Positions 39,552 to 46,841 of a DNA stretch of 47,659 nucleotides are shown piece by piece (positions within the stretch are counted from its first letter, which is position 1; each line of letters begins with the position of its first letter). The translations under genes and the position numbers were made by a program. Source of the DNA: JAPLYB01 sp964500015 (GTDB lineage: Archaea > Nanobdellota > Nanobdellia > Pacearchaeales > UBA284). Where the stretch lies: contig CAZCMN010000002.1 in NCBI GenBank assembly GCA_964500015.1, positions 1-47,659 of the forward strand, written 5' to 3'. Under the pieces are notes generated by a model, which saw only the letters and a list, made by a program, of their open reading frames with translations, did not search any database and was not told the DNA's origin.

Positions 39552-40457
39552 CTAAACAAAAATAAAGAACAGAATGTAAATTAAAGCGACTATAAAAAAT
39601 GCAGAATATTCTGTGTTTCTATGTAGTTTTTCCATAAGTTCTATCTTTTTTCTTTCATGAAGCTCAAGAAGAATAACATTGAATATAACTACAAATAATA
39701 GAAGGACATAAGTAAGAATCATAAATTTGTCTGCTATTGTTAAATAGCCCAATGGTGGGATTTGATTAGATATTGATATGTGGAACATTACTGAAGCAAC
39801 TAAACTAGAGGTAGCAATTGTTAATCTGCTTGTGATTTTATCTGGGTCCATTAAAAAACTGACTAGAACAATCAACATAATTACAAGTACTGGGAGAAAT
39901 GTCTTAAAAAAGGAATTTGAAGGAATTCTTGATATGTCTATAGTAAAAATATATTGTGAATAAGTTTCATTGTAAATATCATACCTATGCTTTTTTGCTT
40001 CAACTTCCCATGCATCAATATTCCATCCTGTAAAGGCAATTGATTCATCTATCCCACTTTGTTCTTTTAATGGAACATAAATTATCTCTTCAATTGTGCT
40101 TTTTTTATCCTCTAAAATTATCTGCATTTTCTGTTTATCAAAAGGAAATCTTTGTAGATCTACTGGACTGTTCAAATTTGCTTGAATTCTATAGAATTTT
40201 TCATTTGGTAAATCAATTATTTTATCTATGCTTGTTGCTCGACCATTAGTAAATTCAAATTCTGTAGAACAATTATCTGGACAATTTATTGATAGATAAA
40301 AATCTGCAGTAAACGCCCCGTTGGAAACATCAAATTTTCCAAGATTTAGGATATACAAGCCAATCTCTGTTTCTTGAGCTGAAGCTACTTGTACAAAAGA
40401 GAGCATTACAATTAAAAGGAATAAAACAAAAACAAATTTTTCCCCTTTTTTGACCAT
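39552..40457 (-). CDS. Pentameric ligand-gated ion channel homologue (Cys-loop family)
   Basis: A 301-residue protein. The signal peptide (~1-27, ending SAQE) precedes an extracellular ligand-binding domain. Its DLQRFPFDKQKMQI near residue 98 is the prokaryotic form of the Cys-loop core (PFD), without the disulfide cysteines. Four helices follow: FLPVLVIMLIVLVSFLM, the pore region RLTIATSSLVASVMFHISIS, then ADKFMILTYVLLLFVVIFNV after the diagnostic PPLGYLTIAD, and SAFFIVALIYILFFIFV at the C-terminus. Order and spacing match GLIC/ELIC. Ligand and ion selectivity unknown. Confidence 0.85.
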   Translation of the reverse strand: MVKKGEKFVFVLFLLIVMLSFVQVASAQETEIGLYILNLGKFDVSNGAFTADFYLSINCPDNCSTEFEFTNGRATSIDKIIDLPNEKFYRIQANLNSPVDLQRFPFDKQKMQIILEDKKSTIEEIIYVPLKEQSGIDESIAFTGWNIDAWEVEAKKHRYDIYNETYSQYIFTIDISRIPSNSFFKTFLPVLVIMLIVLVSFLMDPDKITSRLTIATSSLVASVMFHISISNQIPPLGYLTIADKFMILTYVLLLFVVIFNVILLELHERKKIELMEKLHRNTEYSAFFIVALIYILFFIFV

Positions 40458-40589
40458 ATTATTTTATCCCCTACCCAGTTTAAATATTTTTGGGCTTGAA
40501 AATAAATTCAAACATTAATCGGGATGCTTAATTCAAGATAACTTCTTCTTTAGAAAAGTTTAAATCTTGAGTTTCTTTTAAAAACATAC

Positions 40590-40779
40590 GCCGACGTGGC
40601 CCAATGGTACGGCGCCAGCCTTGAGCATATATGAAAACCAAAGTTTTCCTAATATGTCACCTTTCCTTTTGAGGTGCTAACAAGTCACCATTAAAAACTC
40701 TAGGAAGGTAGAGAATAATTTATTTATCAAGCAAGCTGGTTTCCTTACGGATCTCCCGGTTCGATTCCGGGCGTCGGCG
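40590..40779 (+). tRNA. tRNA-Ser (anticodon TGA) with 108-nt intron
   Basis: Acceptor GCCGACG/CGTCGGC, three-pair D stem GCC/GGC, anticodon stem CCAGC/GCTGG with loop CTTGAG-A (anticodon TGA at 40622-40624), long variable arm with TCC/GGA, T arm CCCGG-TTCGATT-CCGGG, discriminator G. The intron (40626-40733) sits between 37 and 38, and CTTGA of the loop pairs with TCAAG at its 3' end as in bulge-helix-bulge introns. Mature length is 82 nt. The intron folds into several hairpins and contains AAACTCTAGGAAGGTAGA (40695-40712), also found in the tRNA-Lys intron. Confidence 0.95.
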
Positions 40780-40850
40780 TATCTACATTTTGTCTAAATT
40801 AGTGGGACGAAAGAAAACATTCATTGATTTGGACAAAACATCTGTATGCT

Positions 40851-40870
40851 GGGCGTCGGCGTGGTGTCTT
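40851..40870 (+). repeat. Repeat of the tRNA-Ser 3' end, left of the Fic gene
   Basis: GGGCGTCGGCGT at 40851-40862 repeats 40769-40780 (the tRNA 3' end plus one base) exactly. GTCGGCGTGGTGTCTT (40855-40870) recurs with one change at 42043-42058, beyond the Fic gene. Between the tRNA and this copy, ATTTTGTCTAAAT and ATTTGGACAAAAC form an inverted repeat. Confidence 0.6.
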
Positions 40871-40888
40871 CTTTATCTATTTTTTGAG

Positions 40889-40931
40889 TTATACCCACTA
40901 AATAGAAACATTTATAAATATGTGGGTATAA
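40889..40931 (+). promoter_or_regulatory. Promoter with perfect operator palindrome of the Fic gene
   Basis: TTATACCCAC (40889-40898) and GTGGGTATAA (40922-40931) are perfect 10-bp inverted arms, placed on either side of the TATA box TTTATAAA (40911-40918). The ATG at 40940 is 22 nt past the TATA box, so the transcript is probably leaderless and the operator overlaps the start region. Confidence 0.72.
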
Positions 40932-40939
40932 CTATTATT

Positions 40940-41878
40940 ATGTATTTTAAAGAAAAAACAATTAAGGGTAGAAAATATAAATATGCAGTTAAATCAGTTA
41001 GACTCATAGATGGAAAAAAGATTTCCCTAGAAAAGATTTACAAAGGAGAGAAAAAACAAGATCTAGAAAAATTCTTTAAACAAAAAGAAATTGAAGAAAA
41101 TATAAAGTATTCTCTGAAAAAGTATTCTAAAGATTATATAATCAATGAGAATGAAATAAAGAAAATAGAAGAAATTAGATTAAATTATCGGAGGGTTATA
41201 AAGAAAATCCCAAAAAACAGCTTAAGAGATTTATGGGATAGATTTACAGCTAATTTTACCTATGAAAGTAATGCACTTGAAGGCAATTCTTTAACTTTAA
41301 AAGACGTTGCGATTGTTATGTTTGAAAATGCTTCTATAAAAGGAAAAGATTTAAGGGAAATTTTTGAAACACGAAATTCAAGAAAAGTTGTTGAATTGAT
41401 AATTAATAATAAATTAGATGTTTCACATAAAGATATTATAAAAATGCATAAACTTCTTGTAAAAGACCTTGATATTCAAGTAGGTTATAAAAAAATTCCA
41501 AATATCATTCTTGGAAGACAAATAGAAACAACACTTCCTGAAAAAGTCTATGATGAAATGACTAATTTGATTAATTGGTACAATGAAAATAAGAATACTA
41601 TGCACCCAATTAAAATAGCATCTATTTTTCATGGAAAATTCGAGCATATACACCCTTTTGAAGATGGAAATGGAAGAGTTGGAAGATTTTTGATTAATAT
41701 AATCCTAATAAAGAACAAGTATCCTCCGCTTATAATAAGAAAGTCTCAAAGAGTTTCTTATCTAAAAGTTCTTGAAAGTTTTGATCATAAATATCAAGAT
41801 GCCTTAGTAAGGTTCTTGCTTGATAGGATTAAAGACACTTATCGAAAATTCTTTGAGATTTATGTCAAGTATGTTTAA
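40940..41878 (+). CDS. Fic-family protein (AMP transferase)
   Basis: A 312-residue Fic protein. The active-site motif is HPFEDGNGRVGR near residue 238, complete with His, acidic residue and Arg. An inhibitory helix motif YESNALEGNSLT near 107 ([S/T]xxxE[G/N]) places it in the class with the inhibitor inside the N-terminal part. The first ~95 residues (EKTIKGRKYKYAVKSVRLID and onward) are a basic region of unknown role. Fic enzymes transfer AMP to protein hydroxyls. I start at 40940; extending 50 codons upstream would run through the promoter and the tRNA-like repeat. Confidence 0.9.
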   Translation: MYFKEKTIKGRKYKYAVKSVRLIDGKKISLEKIYKGEKKQDLEKFFKQKEIEENIKYSLKKYSKDYIINENEIKKIEEIRLNYRRVIKKIPKNSLRDLWDRFTANFTYESNALEGNSLTLKDVAIVMFENASIKGKDLREIFETRNSRKVVELIINNKLDVSHKDIIKMHKLLVKDLDIQVGYKKIPNIILGRQIETTLPEKVYDEMTNLINWYNENKNTMHPIKIASIFHGKFEHIHPFEDGNGRVGRFLINIILIKNKYPPLIIRKSQRVSYLKVLESFDHKYQDALVRFLLDRIKDTYRKFFEIYVKYV

Positions 41879-41896
41879 GTGGATATAAATAATTTT

Positions 41897-42015
41897 ATGC
41901 TTGAAAAAGATAACTCCGCACTTTAGTGTGTGAGAGTTTATTTTTTGGCATCACAAAAACTCATGTCCTTGCAAACTCCACACTAAAGTGTGGAGTGACA
42001 CGCCTTTTTCATGAT
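41897..42015. repeat. Family-1 palindromic element, nested copy
   Basis: ATGCTTGAAAAAGATAACTC pairs with GAGTTTATTTTTTGGCAT around CGCAC-TTTA-GTGTG. The second module is ATCACAAAAA...CTTTTTCATGAT, enclosing ACTCCACACT-AA-AGTGTGGAGT. It lies 18 nt after the Fic stop. Confidence 0.88.
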
Positions 42016-42042
42016 ATGTAAAAACTTTGGCTTGTTGAGCGT

Positions 42043-42058
42043 GTCGGCGTGGTATCTT
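42043..42058 (+). repeat. Repeat of the tRNA-Ser-derived sequence, right of the Fic gene
   Basis: GTCGGCGTGGTATCTT matches 40855-40870 with one change and contains the GTCGGCG of the tRNA-Ser 3' end. Together the two copies bracket the Fic gene, its operator and one family-1 element (1.19 kb). Confidence 0.55.
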
Positions 42059-42160
42059 TCTGTCCAATTTTCAAAAGATTTAAACCAAAACCAGTTTATA
42101 ACTAGCTTAAATAGTCTTATTCTTTCTATATAGTAACTATTAAACTAAAGGATAAATAAA

Positions 42161-42298
42161 ATGAAAACTATAGAACAAGCAAGAAGAGAGTATGTTTGTC
42201 CTAAGTGTCATCACAAGGATTTTCTAGCTTTCAATGCTGAAACAGTTTATTGTTTCGGTTGTAAAGAACATCGCAATCTTGATATAAAAGAAAGTTAA
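42161..42298 (+). CDS. Small zinc-ribbon protein (45 residues)
   Basis: A 45-residue ORF, MKTIEQARREYVCPKCHHKD and so on, ending NLDIKES. CPKC near residue 13 and CFGC near 32, with additional His, form a compact zinc ribbon. AAAGGAT lies before the start codon. Too short for most gene finders. Function unknown; similar mini-ribbons bind nucleic acid or mediate protein contacts. Confidence 0.7.
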   Translation: MKTIEQARREYVCPKCHHKDFLAFNAETVYCFGCKEHRNLDIKES

Positions 42299-42408
42299 GT
42301 GTGATATTTTTTATTTGATTCAAGAGTTTCTTCTAATTCTTATTTATAGGGTTACTTCATGGTAGTAACAAAACGAAAAGTTTATAAAGGATTTTTTATT
42401 GACGCTCT

Positions 42409-42612
42409 ATGGAAAATGATAGACCAAGAGGGTTTATTGATGAGCTTAGATTTAATTTAAGCTGGCCAACAGGAATATGGATAATCACTTTAGTTGTGAC
42501 AATGATTAATCTATTTGTTTCAGGAACAAATGCTCCATGGATTTCTCCCATATGCTGGATTTACACTTCTTTAGGTGTTGTTTGGTGGATAGTCACTTTA
42601 TTCTGGAATTAA
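42409..42612 (+). CDS. Small two-helix membrane protein
   Basis: A 67-residue protein. Following a charged N-terminus (MENDRPRGFIDELRFNLSW), residues ~21-38 (TGIWIITLVVTMINLFVS) and ~46-65 (PICWIYTSLGVVWWIVTLFW) are transmembrane helices. TATA-like GTTTATAAAG (42378-42387) sits ~22 nt before ATG, supporting expression as a leaderless gene. Family not recognised. Confidence 0.65.
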   Translation: MENDRPRGFIDELRFNLSWPTGIWIITLVVTMINLFVSGTNAPWISPICWIYTSLGVVWWIVTLFWN

Positions 42613-42631
42613 TGCTAAGCAGAGTTACATA

Positions 42632-42740
42632 GTGCTAAAAAACTTGCGAGTTTTTTGCATCCCAAAAATCTTCTGATTCCCTAGAAAATAATAATTTTCT
42701 GGGCGTCAGAAATCATTTGATTTCTTAGCGTTTTAGGACA
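42632..42740. repeat. Family-1 palindromic element, four hairpins
   Basis: AAAAAACT-TGCG-AGTTTTTT, linker GCATCCC, AAAATC-TTCT-GATT (weakened), CCCTAGAAAAT-AATA-ATTTTCTGGG, linker CGTC, AGAAATC-ATTT-GATTTCT. The outer CTAAAA/TTTTAG may close it. Confidence 0.85.
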
Positions 42741-42859
42741 TCTGTAAGTGCAAAAAACAATCTCTATTTTGTTAAAACCAGCTAAATATTAAAATGCAGA
42801 TTAAACAAAGAGCAAACCAAATAGATTAGATTTATTAATTCTTTTTTTCTCTATATATC

Positions 42860-43705
42860 ATGGCAATGCACAGGACAGCTTTTATTTTGGGAACGAAAAA
42901 AAGTAATGCAAAATCTTTTGGAACAAATGTACATAAAAAGGGATTTTCAGATATTGTGAAAGACGTAATCTCTAGTTCAGACATTGTATTAGAAATTTTA
43001 GATGCTAGATTTACTAGAGAAACTAGAAATATTGAACTTGAAAATTTAATTAAAAACAAGGGAAAGAAACTGATTTATGTTTTAAATAAATCTGACTTAA
43101 TTTTAGAAGATCAGGTTAAGAAGCAAATAGAAGAGCAGAAATTATTTCCTTATGTTATTTTTTCATGTAGAAAAAGAAGAGGCGGCCAAAATCTAAGAAA
43201 TAGGATTAAGATTGAAGCTAAGAAATCAAATTTTCCAGAAGCAAGAGTTGGAATTATTGGTTATCCTAATGTAGGAAAAAGTTCTGTAATAAATTTATTA
43301 ACTGGAAGGCCATCTGCTAAAACTGCTTTTGAAGCTGGATTTACTAGGGGGATGCAAAGAATAAAACTTGCTGAAAAGATTTTTGTAATTGACACCCCAG
43401 GGGTTTTTCCTGGAAAAGAAATTGAAGATAGGACTTTTTCACAGCATGTTAAAATTGGGTCAAGAAATTATGATAAGATTCATGATCCTGAATTTGTTGT
43501 GTCCACCATAATGTTAGAATATCCTGGTGTTTTTGAAAAATTTTATAAGATTAAAGCTAAAGACGCAGATATTTTAATTGAAAAGCTTGGAAGAAAAAAA
43601 GCTTTTCTAGTCAGGGGAAATGAAGTTGATATTGACAGGACGTCAAGGTTAATTCTAAAAGATTGGCAAGAAGGCAAAATGCAGGAGTTTATTGAGAAAA
43701 ACTAA
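42860..43705 (+). CDS. Circularly permuted GTPase, YlqF/RbgA-like
   Basis: A 281-residue GTPase with motif order G4 (LNKSD, ~74-78), G1 (GYPNVGKSS, ~133-141), G3 (DTPG, ~177-180), the permuted order of the YlqF/RbgA/Nog2 group. EILDARFTRETRN near 47 is the typical 'v.DAR.p' opening. Members act in assembly of the large ribosomal subunit. The basic C-terminal part (ILIEKLGRKKAFLVRGNEVD) corresponds to the RNA-binding end. It starts with a good ATG right after a TATA-like CTATATAT. Confidence 0.93.
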   Translation: MAMHRTAFILGTKKSNAKSFGTNVHKKGFSDIVKDVISSSDIVLEILDARFTRETRNIELENLIKNKGKKLIYVLNKSDLILEDQVKKQIEEQKLFPYVIFSCRKRRGGQNLRNRIKIEAKKSNFPEARVGIIGYPNVGKSSVINLLTGRPSAKTAFEAGFTRGMQRIKLAEKIFVIDTPGVFPGKEIEDRTFSQHVKIGSRNYDKIHDPEFVVSTIMLEYPGVFEKFYKIKAKDADILIEKLGRKKAFLVRGNEVDIDRTSRLILKDWQEGKMQEFIEKN

Positions 43706-43752
43706 AAAAGATAAAATCAAAAATATCTTTTTTAACTCATAAATCTATTTAA

Positions 43753-45606
43753 ATGAGTTTTTTGTTAGATTTGATGGTTGAGGGAACCTGTTTAAATTCT
43801 CAGCAGATTAGGCAGCTTGTAGCAGAAGGAAAGATAAGGGGATTGGATATCCAAGAATCTCAGATTCAACCCTCTTCTTTTGATCCGAGGGTGTCTAATG
43901 AATTGTTTATTTTAGATAGAGAGCGTAGAGGTTTATTTAGTCCAGAACGTTATGATCCAGAATGTCATGATGGTAAATATGACAGTGTTTACAGGTCGCT
44001 AGAAAGGTTGCCAAGAAGAGAAAGAATACCAGTAGATATAACTGGGGGATTTGAATTAAAAAAAGGATTTACTTATCTTGTTCGTCTTGAAGAAAGAATC
44101 ACATTAAATAGGGGGGGAAATTTAAGATTTTCTCCAAAAAGTAGTGTTGGCAGGGTTTTTTTAGATGCTAGGGCAGTAACTGATTTTAATCCATGTTATG
44201 ATGAGAGTCATTGGCGATATTCAACAGACGAACTCCAAATTTGGCTTTTATTACAACCTTTGGCATTTAATTTGGTTCTTAATCTTGGAGATAAACTCAA
44301 TCAATTACGAGTGTTTCCAGGGAATGTTACTAAATTAACTCCAGAAGAATTAGTTGAGGAATTTAGAAGAAAACCATTTTTATATAGAAAAAAACCCAAT
44401 GATGAACTTGAACCAGCTATTCCAATTATAAGTGATAATATTCAAATACATCTTAATTTATCTGGAAGATATAGTGAGGGGGTTATTGGATTAAGAGCTA
44501 GAAGTAATCCTACGCCAATTGATTTAAGCAAAGATGCACAGCATCCTGCAGAAGATTATTATGAACCTCTTGTTAGCAGGGATGGAAAATTAGATCTCAA
44601 AAAAGATGAACACTATCTTTTATCTTCTGAAGAACTTTTAGATATCCCAGAGGATATGAATGTAGAGATGCAGATGCATTCAAATATAAGAATAAGAGGA
44701 GAATTGCATTTGGCAGGTTTTGCAGATAATGGTTTTAGAGGAGATCTGGTTTTTGAAGTAAAATCAAGTGAACGTTCAGATGTTGGGCTTAGAGATGGTA
44801 TGCCAATAAGTAAATTAGAAGTATTTAGGACAGAAAAACCTGATAAGGTGTATAGTAAAGAAATTGGTTCCCATTATTTTGGACAAATTGGGCCAAAACC
44901 ACCAAAATATTTTAGGCTATTTGATTATGCTTATGCTGCTAGAAATTATGCTAAATTAAACAGGGATGTTTTTTGTCAAGACCGTAAATTGCTTATGGCT
45001 TTTAGGAAATCAGGAGAAGGTTTTGAACCTGCTCAAGATTTAGAGGGTTTATTAAGATGTATTGGGAGGGGATTTTTCCATTCAAGGTATGATTGTGATC
45101 CAGCAACTGATAGTGGGGGTGATGAGTTAGTTCCCCAAATTATACCTTATATCTTGGTTTTTGGACCAAATGGAAAAGTATTTCGATATGTCCGTGCGGA
45201 AAACATAGAAGATTATGGAGAACATACGCTTTTTGGAAAACATTCTATTGGTGTTGGCGGGCATATTAATCGTGGTGACGCCCCAGATTATGTTTCAAAG
45301 AGTATTAAGAGAGAGTTAAGCGAAGAAGTAGCTTTTCATGGAATGCGTTCTGAACCAAGATTTGTTGGAACACTTTTTTCTTCTATAAAACCTGTTGACA
45401 GGGTTCATTTTGGTTTAGTGTATGCAATTTATAGCAATGGAGATGTCGTGCCAAAAGAGTCTTCAATTACTAGCGGAAGACTTTTTAGCATAGATGAGAT
45501 TGTCGAAGACCCTCTTGCTGGAGAGAAATTTGAAACATGGAGTCATTTATTATTGCCTTATGCAAGAAAAATTTATGATGTAAATCAAGATCTTATGCCC
45601 AGATAG
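43753..45606 (+). CDS. dCTP-deaminase/dUTPase-like protein fused to a Nudix domain
   Basis: A 617-residue fusion. Residues ~10-440 look like two successive dUTPase-fold domains of a bi-domain dCTP deaminase: IQPSSFDPRVSNELFIL near 37 and SPKSSVGRVFLDARAVTDFN near 130, then LHLAGFADNGFRGDLVFEVK near 316. Residues ~465-600 are Nudix: FGPNGKVFRYVRAENI, GVGGHINRGDAP near 498 and SIKRELSEEVAFHG near 516. A single polypeptide that could clean dCTP/dUTP and a second nucleotide. I do not know this fusion as a named family; activity of each half is unproven. Confidence 0.8.
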   Translation: MSFLLDLMVEGTCLNSQQIRQLVAEGKIRGLDIQESQIQPSSFDPRVSNELFILDRERRGLFSPERYDPECHDGKYDSVYRSLERLPRRERIPVDITGGFELKKGFTYLVRLEERITLNRGGNLRFSPKSSVGRVFLDARAVTDFNPCYDESHWRYSTDELQIWLLLQPLAFNLVLNLGDKLNQLRVFPGNVTKLTPEELVEEFRRKPFLYRKKPNDELEPAIPIISDNIQIHLNLSGRYSEGVIGLRARSNPTPIDLSKDAQHPAEDYYEPLVSRDGKLDLKKDEHYLLSSEELLDIPEDMNVEMQMHSNIRIRGELHLAGFADNGFRGDLVFEVKSSERSDVGLRDGMPISKLEVFRTEKPDKVYSKEIGSHYFGQIGPKPPKYFRLFDYAYAARNYAKLNRDVFCQDRKLLMAFRKSGEGFEPAQDLEGLLRCIGRGFFHSRYDCDPATDSGGDELVPQIIPYILVFGPNGKVFRYVRAENIEDYGEHTLFGKHSIGVGGHINRGDAPDYVSKSIKRELSEEVAFHGMRSEPRFVGTLFSSIKPVDRVHFGLVYAIYSNGDVVPKESSITSGRLFSIDEIVEDPLAGEKFETWSHLLLPYARKIYDVNQDLMPR

Positions 45607-45656
45607 GATATTCTTTTTTATACAAAACCTTTTAAACTTTGGAAATCTAAAAAGAT

Positions 45657-45803
45657 ATGGCAAACAAGAATTGTCCAAAATGTAAAGGTACGGGGATAGT
45701 GAAAGAAAAAGATGGTTCAGTTCATACTTGTTTTGATTGTTTGCAAGATGGAAGCATGGACCAGCATTCAAAAAATGTTAAAGAGACCGATATAAGGTGG
45801 TAA
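45657..45803 (+). CDS. Small zinc-ribbon protein (48 residues)
   Basis: A 48-residue ORF, MANKNCPKCKGTGIVKEKDG and so on, ending ETDIRW. CPKCKGTG and CFDCLQDG form a DnaJ-type CxxCxGxG zinc-binding pair. It starts 51 nt after the Nudix fusion, with TATA-like TTTTATAC about 40 nt before the ATG. Function unknown. Confidence 0.7.
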   Translation: MANKNCPKCKGTGIVKEKDGSVHTCFDCLQDGSMDQHSKNVKETDIRW

Positions 45804-45806
45804 GCA

Positions 45807-46580
45807 TTATTTAGGTTCTTCTGATTTCTTAGTAACCCTAAAGATTATTGTTAATATCAAAAAGATTGCTCCGAAAATAAAGATAATTAGGAAATTAATA
45901 AAAAGGGTTTTTGCAAGCAGTTCTACAAGTGATTTTATAGGTCCTTCATTTGTTGAAGCTAAAGAATTTATAGTATTTTTTGTTAAGAATAATAAGCCCG
46001 AAATTAAAAAAGCTGGAGCAAGATTATAAAGACAAGTTAATTTAAATTTGCTTAATAAGACTATTCCTGAAATCAGAAGTAGAGAAATGATTAAAGATAT
46101 TATCATAAAATTAAGTAAAAAAGAATTTCCAGTTTTAGAAACCAAAATAAAAACATTTTCAGGATTTGATTGAATCTGGTTTAAACAATTAATAAAAGAG
46201 CAGTCATAATTTTTGTAATAAACTGATTTAAAAATACCATCTGAAACTATTTTAATAAAATTCTCTGTTGTTGTTTCATTATTAATTCCAGAACAATTTA
46301 TACTTATTTTGGTAGCAGTATTTTGAATGTTTAGGAAATAATCAATTTCTTGATGATTATAACAATTTTCAGTTATTTCATCTTTTGTTCTTTCAAAATC
46401 ACTGTAATTATCTTGGGTTTCTTGAGAATATTGCTGCTCAATAGAATAGCTAAGTCTTGGCTCTAGGTTTTTATAAGAAGTGAATTGGTAAAGCGATAAA
46501 CTAAATATTAATGATGTTAGAGAGGCCACTAAAAGAATTGTCAAGACTATTTTTATGACTGTTCTCAAGGTTTGGTTCAT
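45807..46580 (-). CDS. Uncharacterised membrane protein
   Basis: A 257-residue protein with an N-terminal helix (IVLTILLVASLTSLIFSLSL, ~11-30), an exterior domain of ~110 residues with several NxS/T sequons and four Cys (ENCYNHQ, INCSG, YDCSFINCLN), then three helices near 153-173, 183-203 and 223-245. The final residues (FRVTKKSEEPK) are basic and probably cytoplasmic. Family not recognised. It is convergent with the zinc-ribbon gene, with 3 nt between their stop codons. Confidence 0.68.
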   Translation of the reverse strand: MNQTLRTVIKIVLTILLVASLTSLIFSLSLYQFTSYKNLEPRLSYSIEQQYSQETQDNYSDFERTKDEITENCYNHQEIDYFLNIQNTATKISINCSGINNETTTENFIKIVSDGIFKSVYYKNYDCSFINCLNQIQSNPENVFILVSKTGNSFLLNFMIISLIISLLLISGIVLLSKFKLTCLYNLAPAFLISGLLFLTKNTINSLASTNEGPIKSLVELLAKTLFINFLIIFIFGAIFLILTIIFRVTKKSEEPK

Positions 46581-46647
46581 CTTCTCTTTTTTTATGAATA
46601 CGATAAATAAAAAACATTTAAATATGCTTCGGAGCTTTTCATTTCAT

Positions 46648-46791
46648 GGGCCCGTAGCTCAGCTTGGTTAGAGCACTAGCCTTTTAAGCCTACAGTTTCT
46701 TTTAGAAAAAGAAACTCTAGGAAGGTAGAAAACTAATTTAACTACCATTAAGGATAGCTAGGTGTCGTGGGTTCAAATCCCATCGGGCCCG
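46648..46791 (+). tRNA. tRNA-Lys (anticodon TTT) with 69-nt intron
   Basis: Acceptor GGGCCCG/CGGGCCC, D stem GCTC/GAGC, anticodon stem CTAGC/GCTAG, loop CTTTTA-A with anticodon TTT at 46683-46685, variable loop GTGTC, T arm GTGGG-TTCAAAT-CCCAT, discriminator G. The intron is 46687-46755 between positions 37 and 38; CCTT of the loop pairs with AAGG near its 3' end. Mature length is 75 nt. It shares the 18-mer AAACTCTAGGAAGGTAGA (46712-46729) with the tRNA-Ser intron. An integrase gene starts 51 nt downstream. Confidence 0.96.
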
Positions 46792-46841
46792 TACCCATAT
46801 GCATTCGAAACCTTTATATAGACGAGGAATCTGCTATTTGC

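Noticed and set aside
40790..40939. 50-codon N-terminal extension of the Fic protein
   Set aside because: The extension covers the tRNA-derived repeat, the operator arms and the TATA box. Its translation is not domain-like. ATG at 40940 has ideal leaderless spacing.
42121..42160. Additional tRNA or sRNA between the Fic cassette and the zinc-ribbon gene
   Set aside because: GTCGGCG resembles a tRNA end, but no cloverleaf, T arm or C/D boxes can be found around it.
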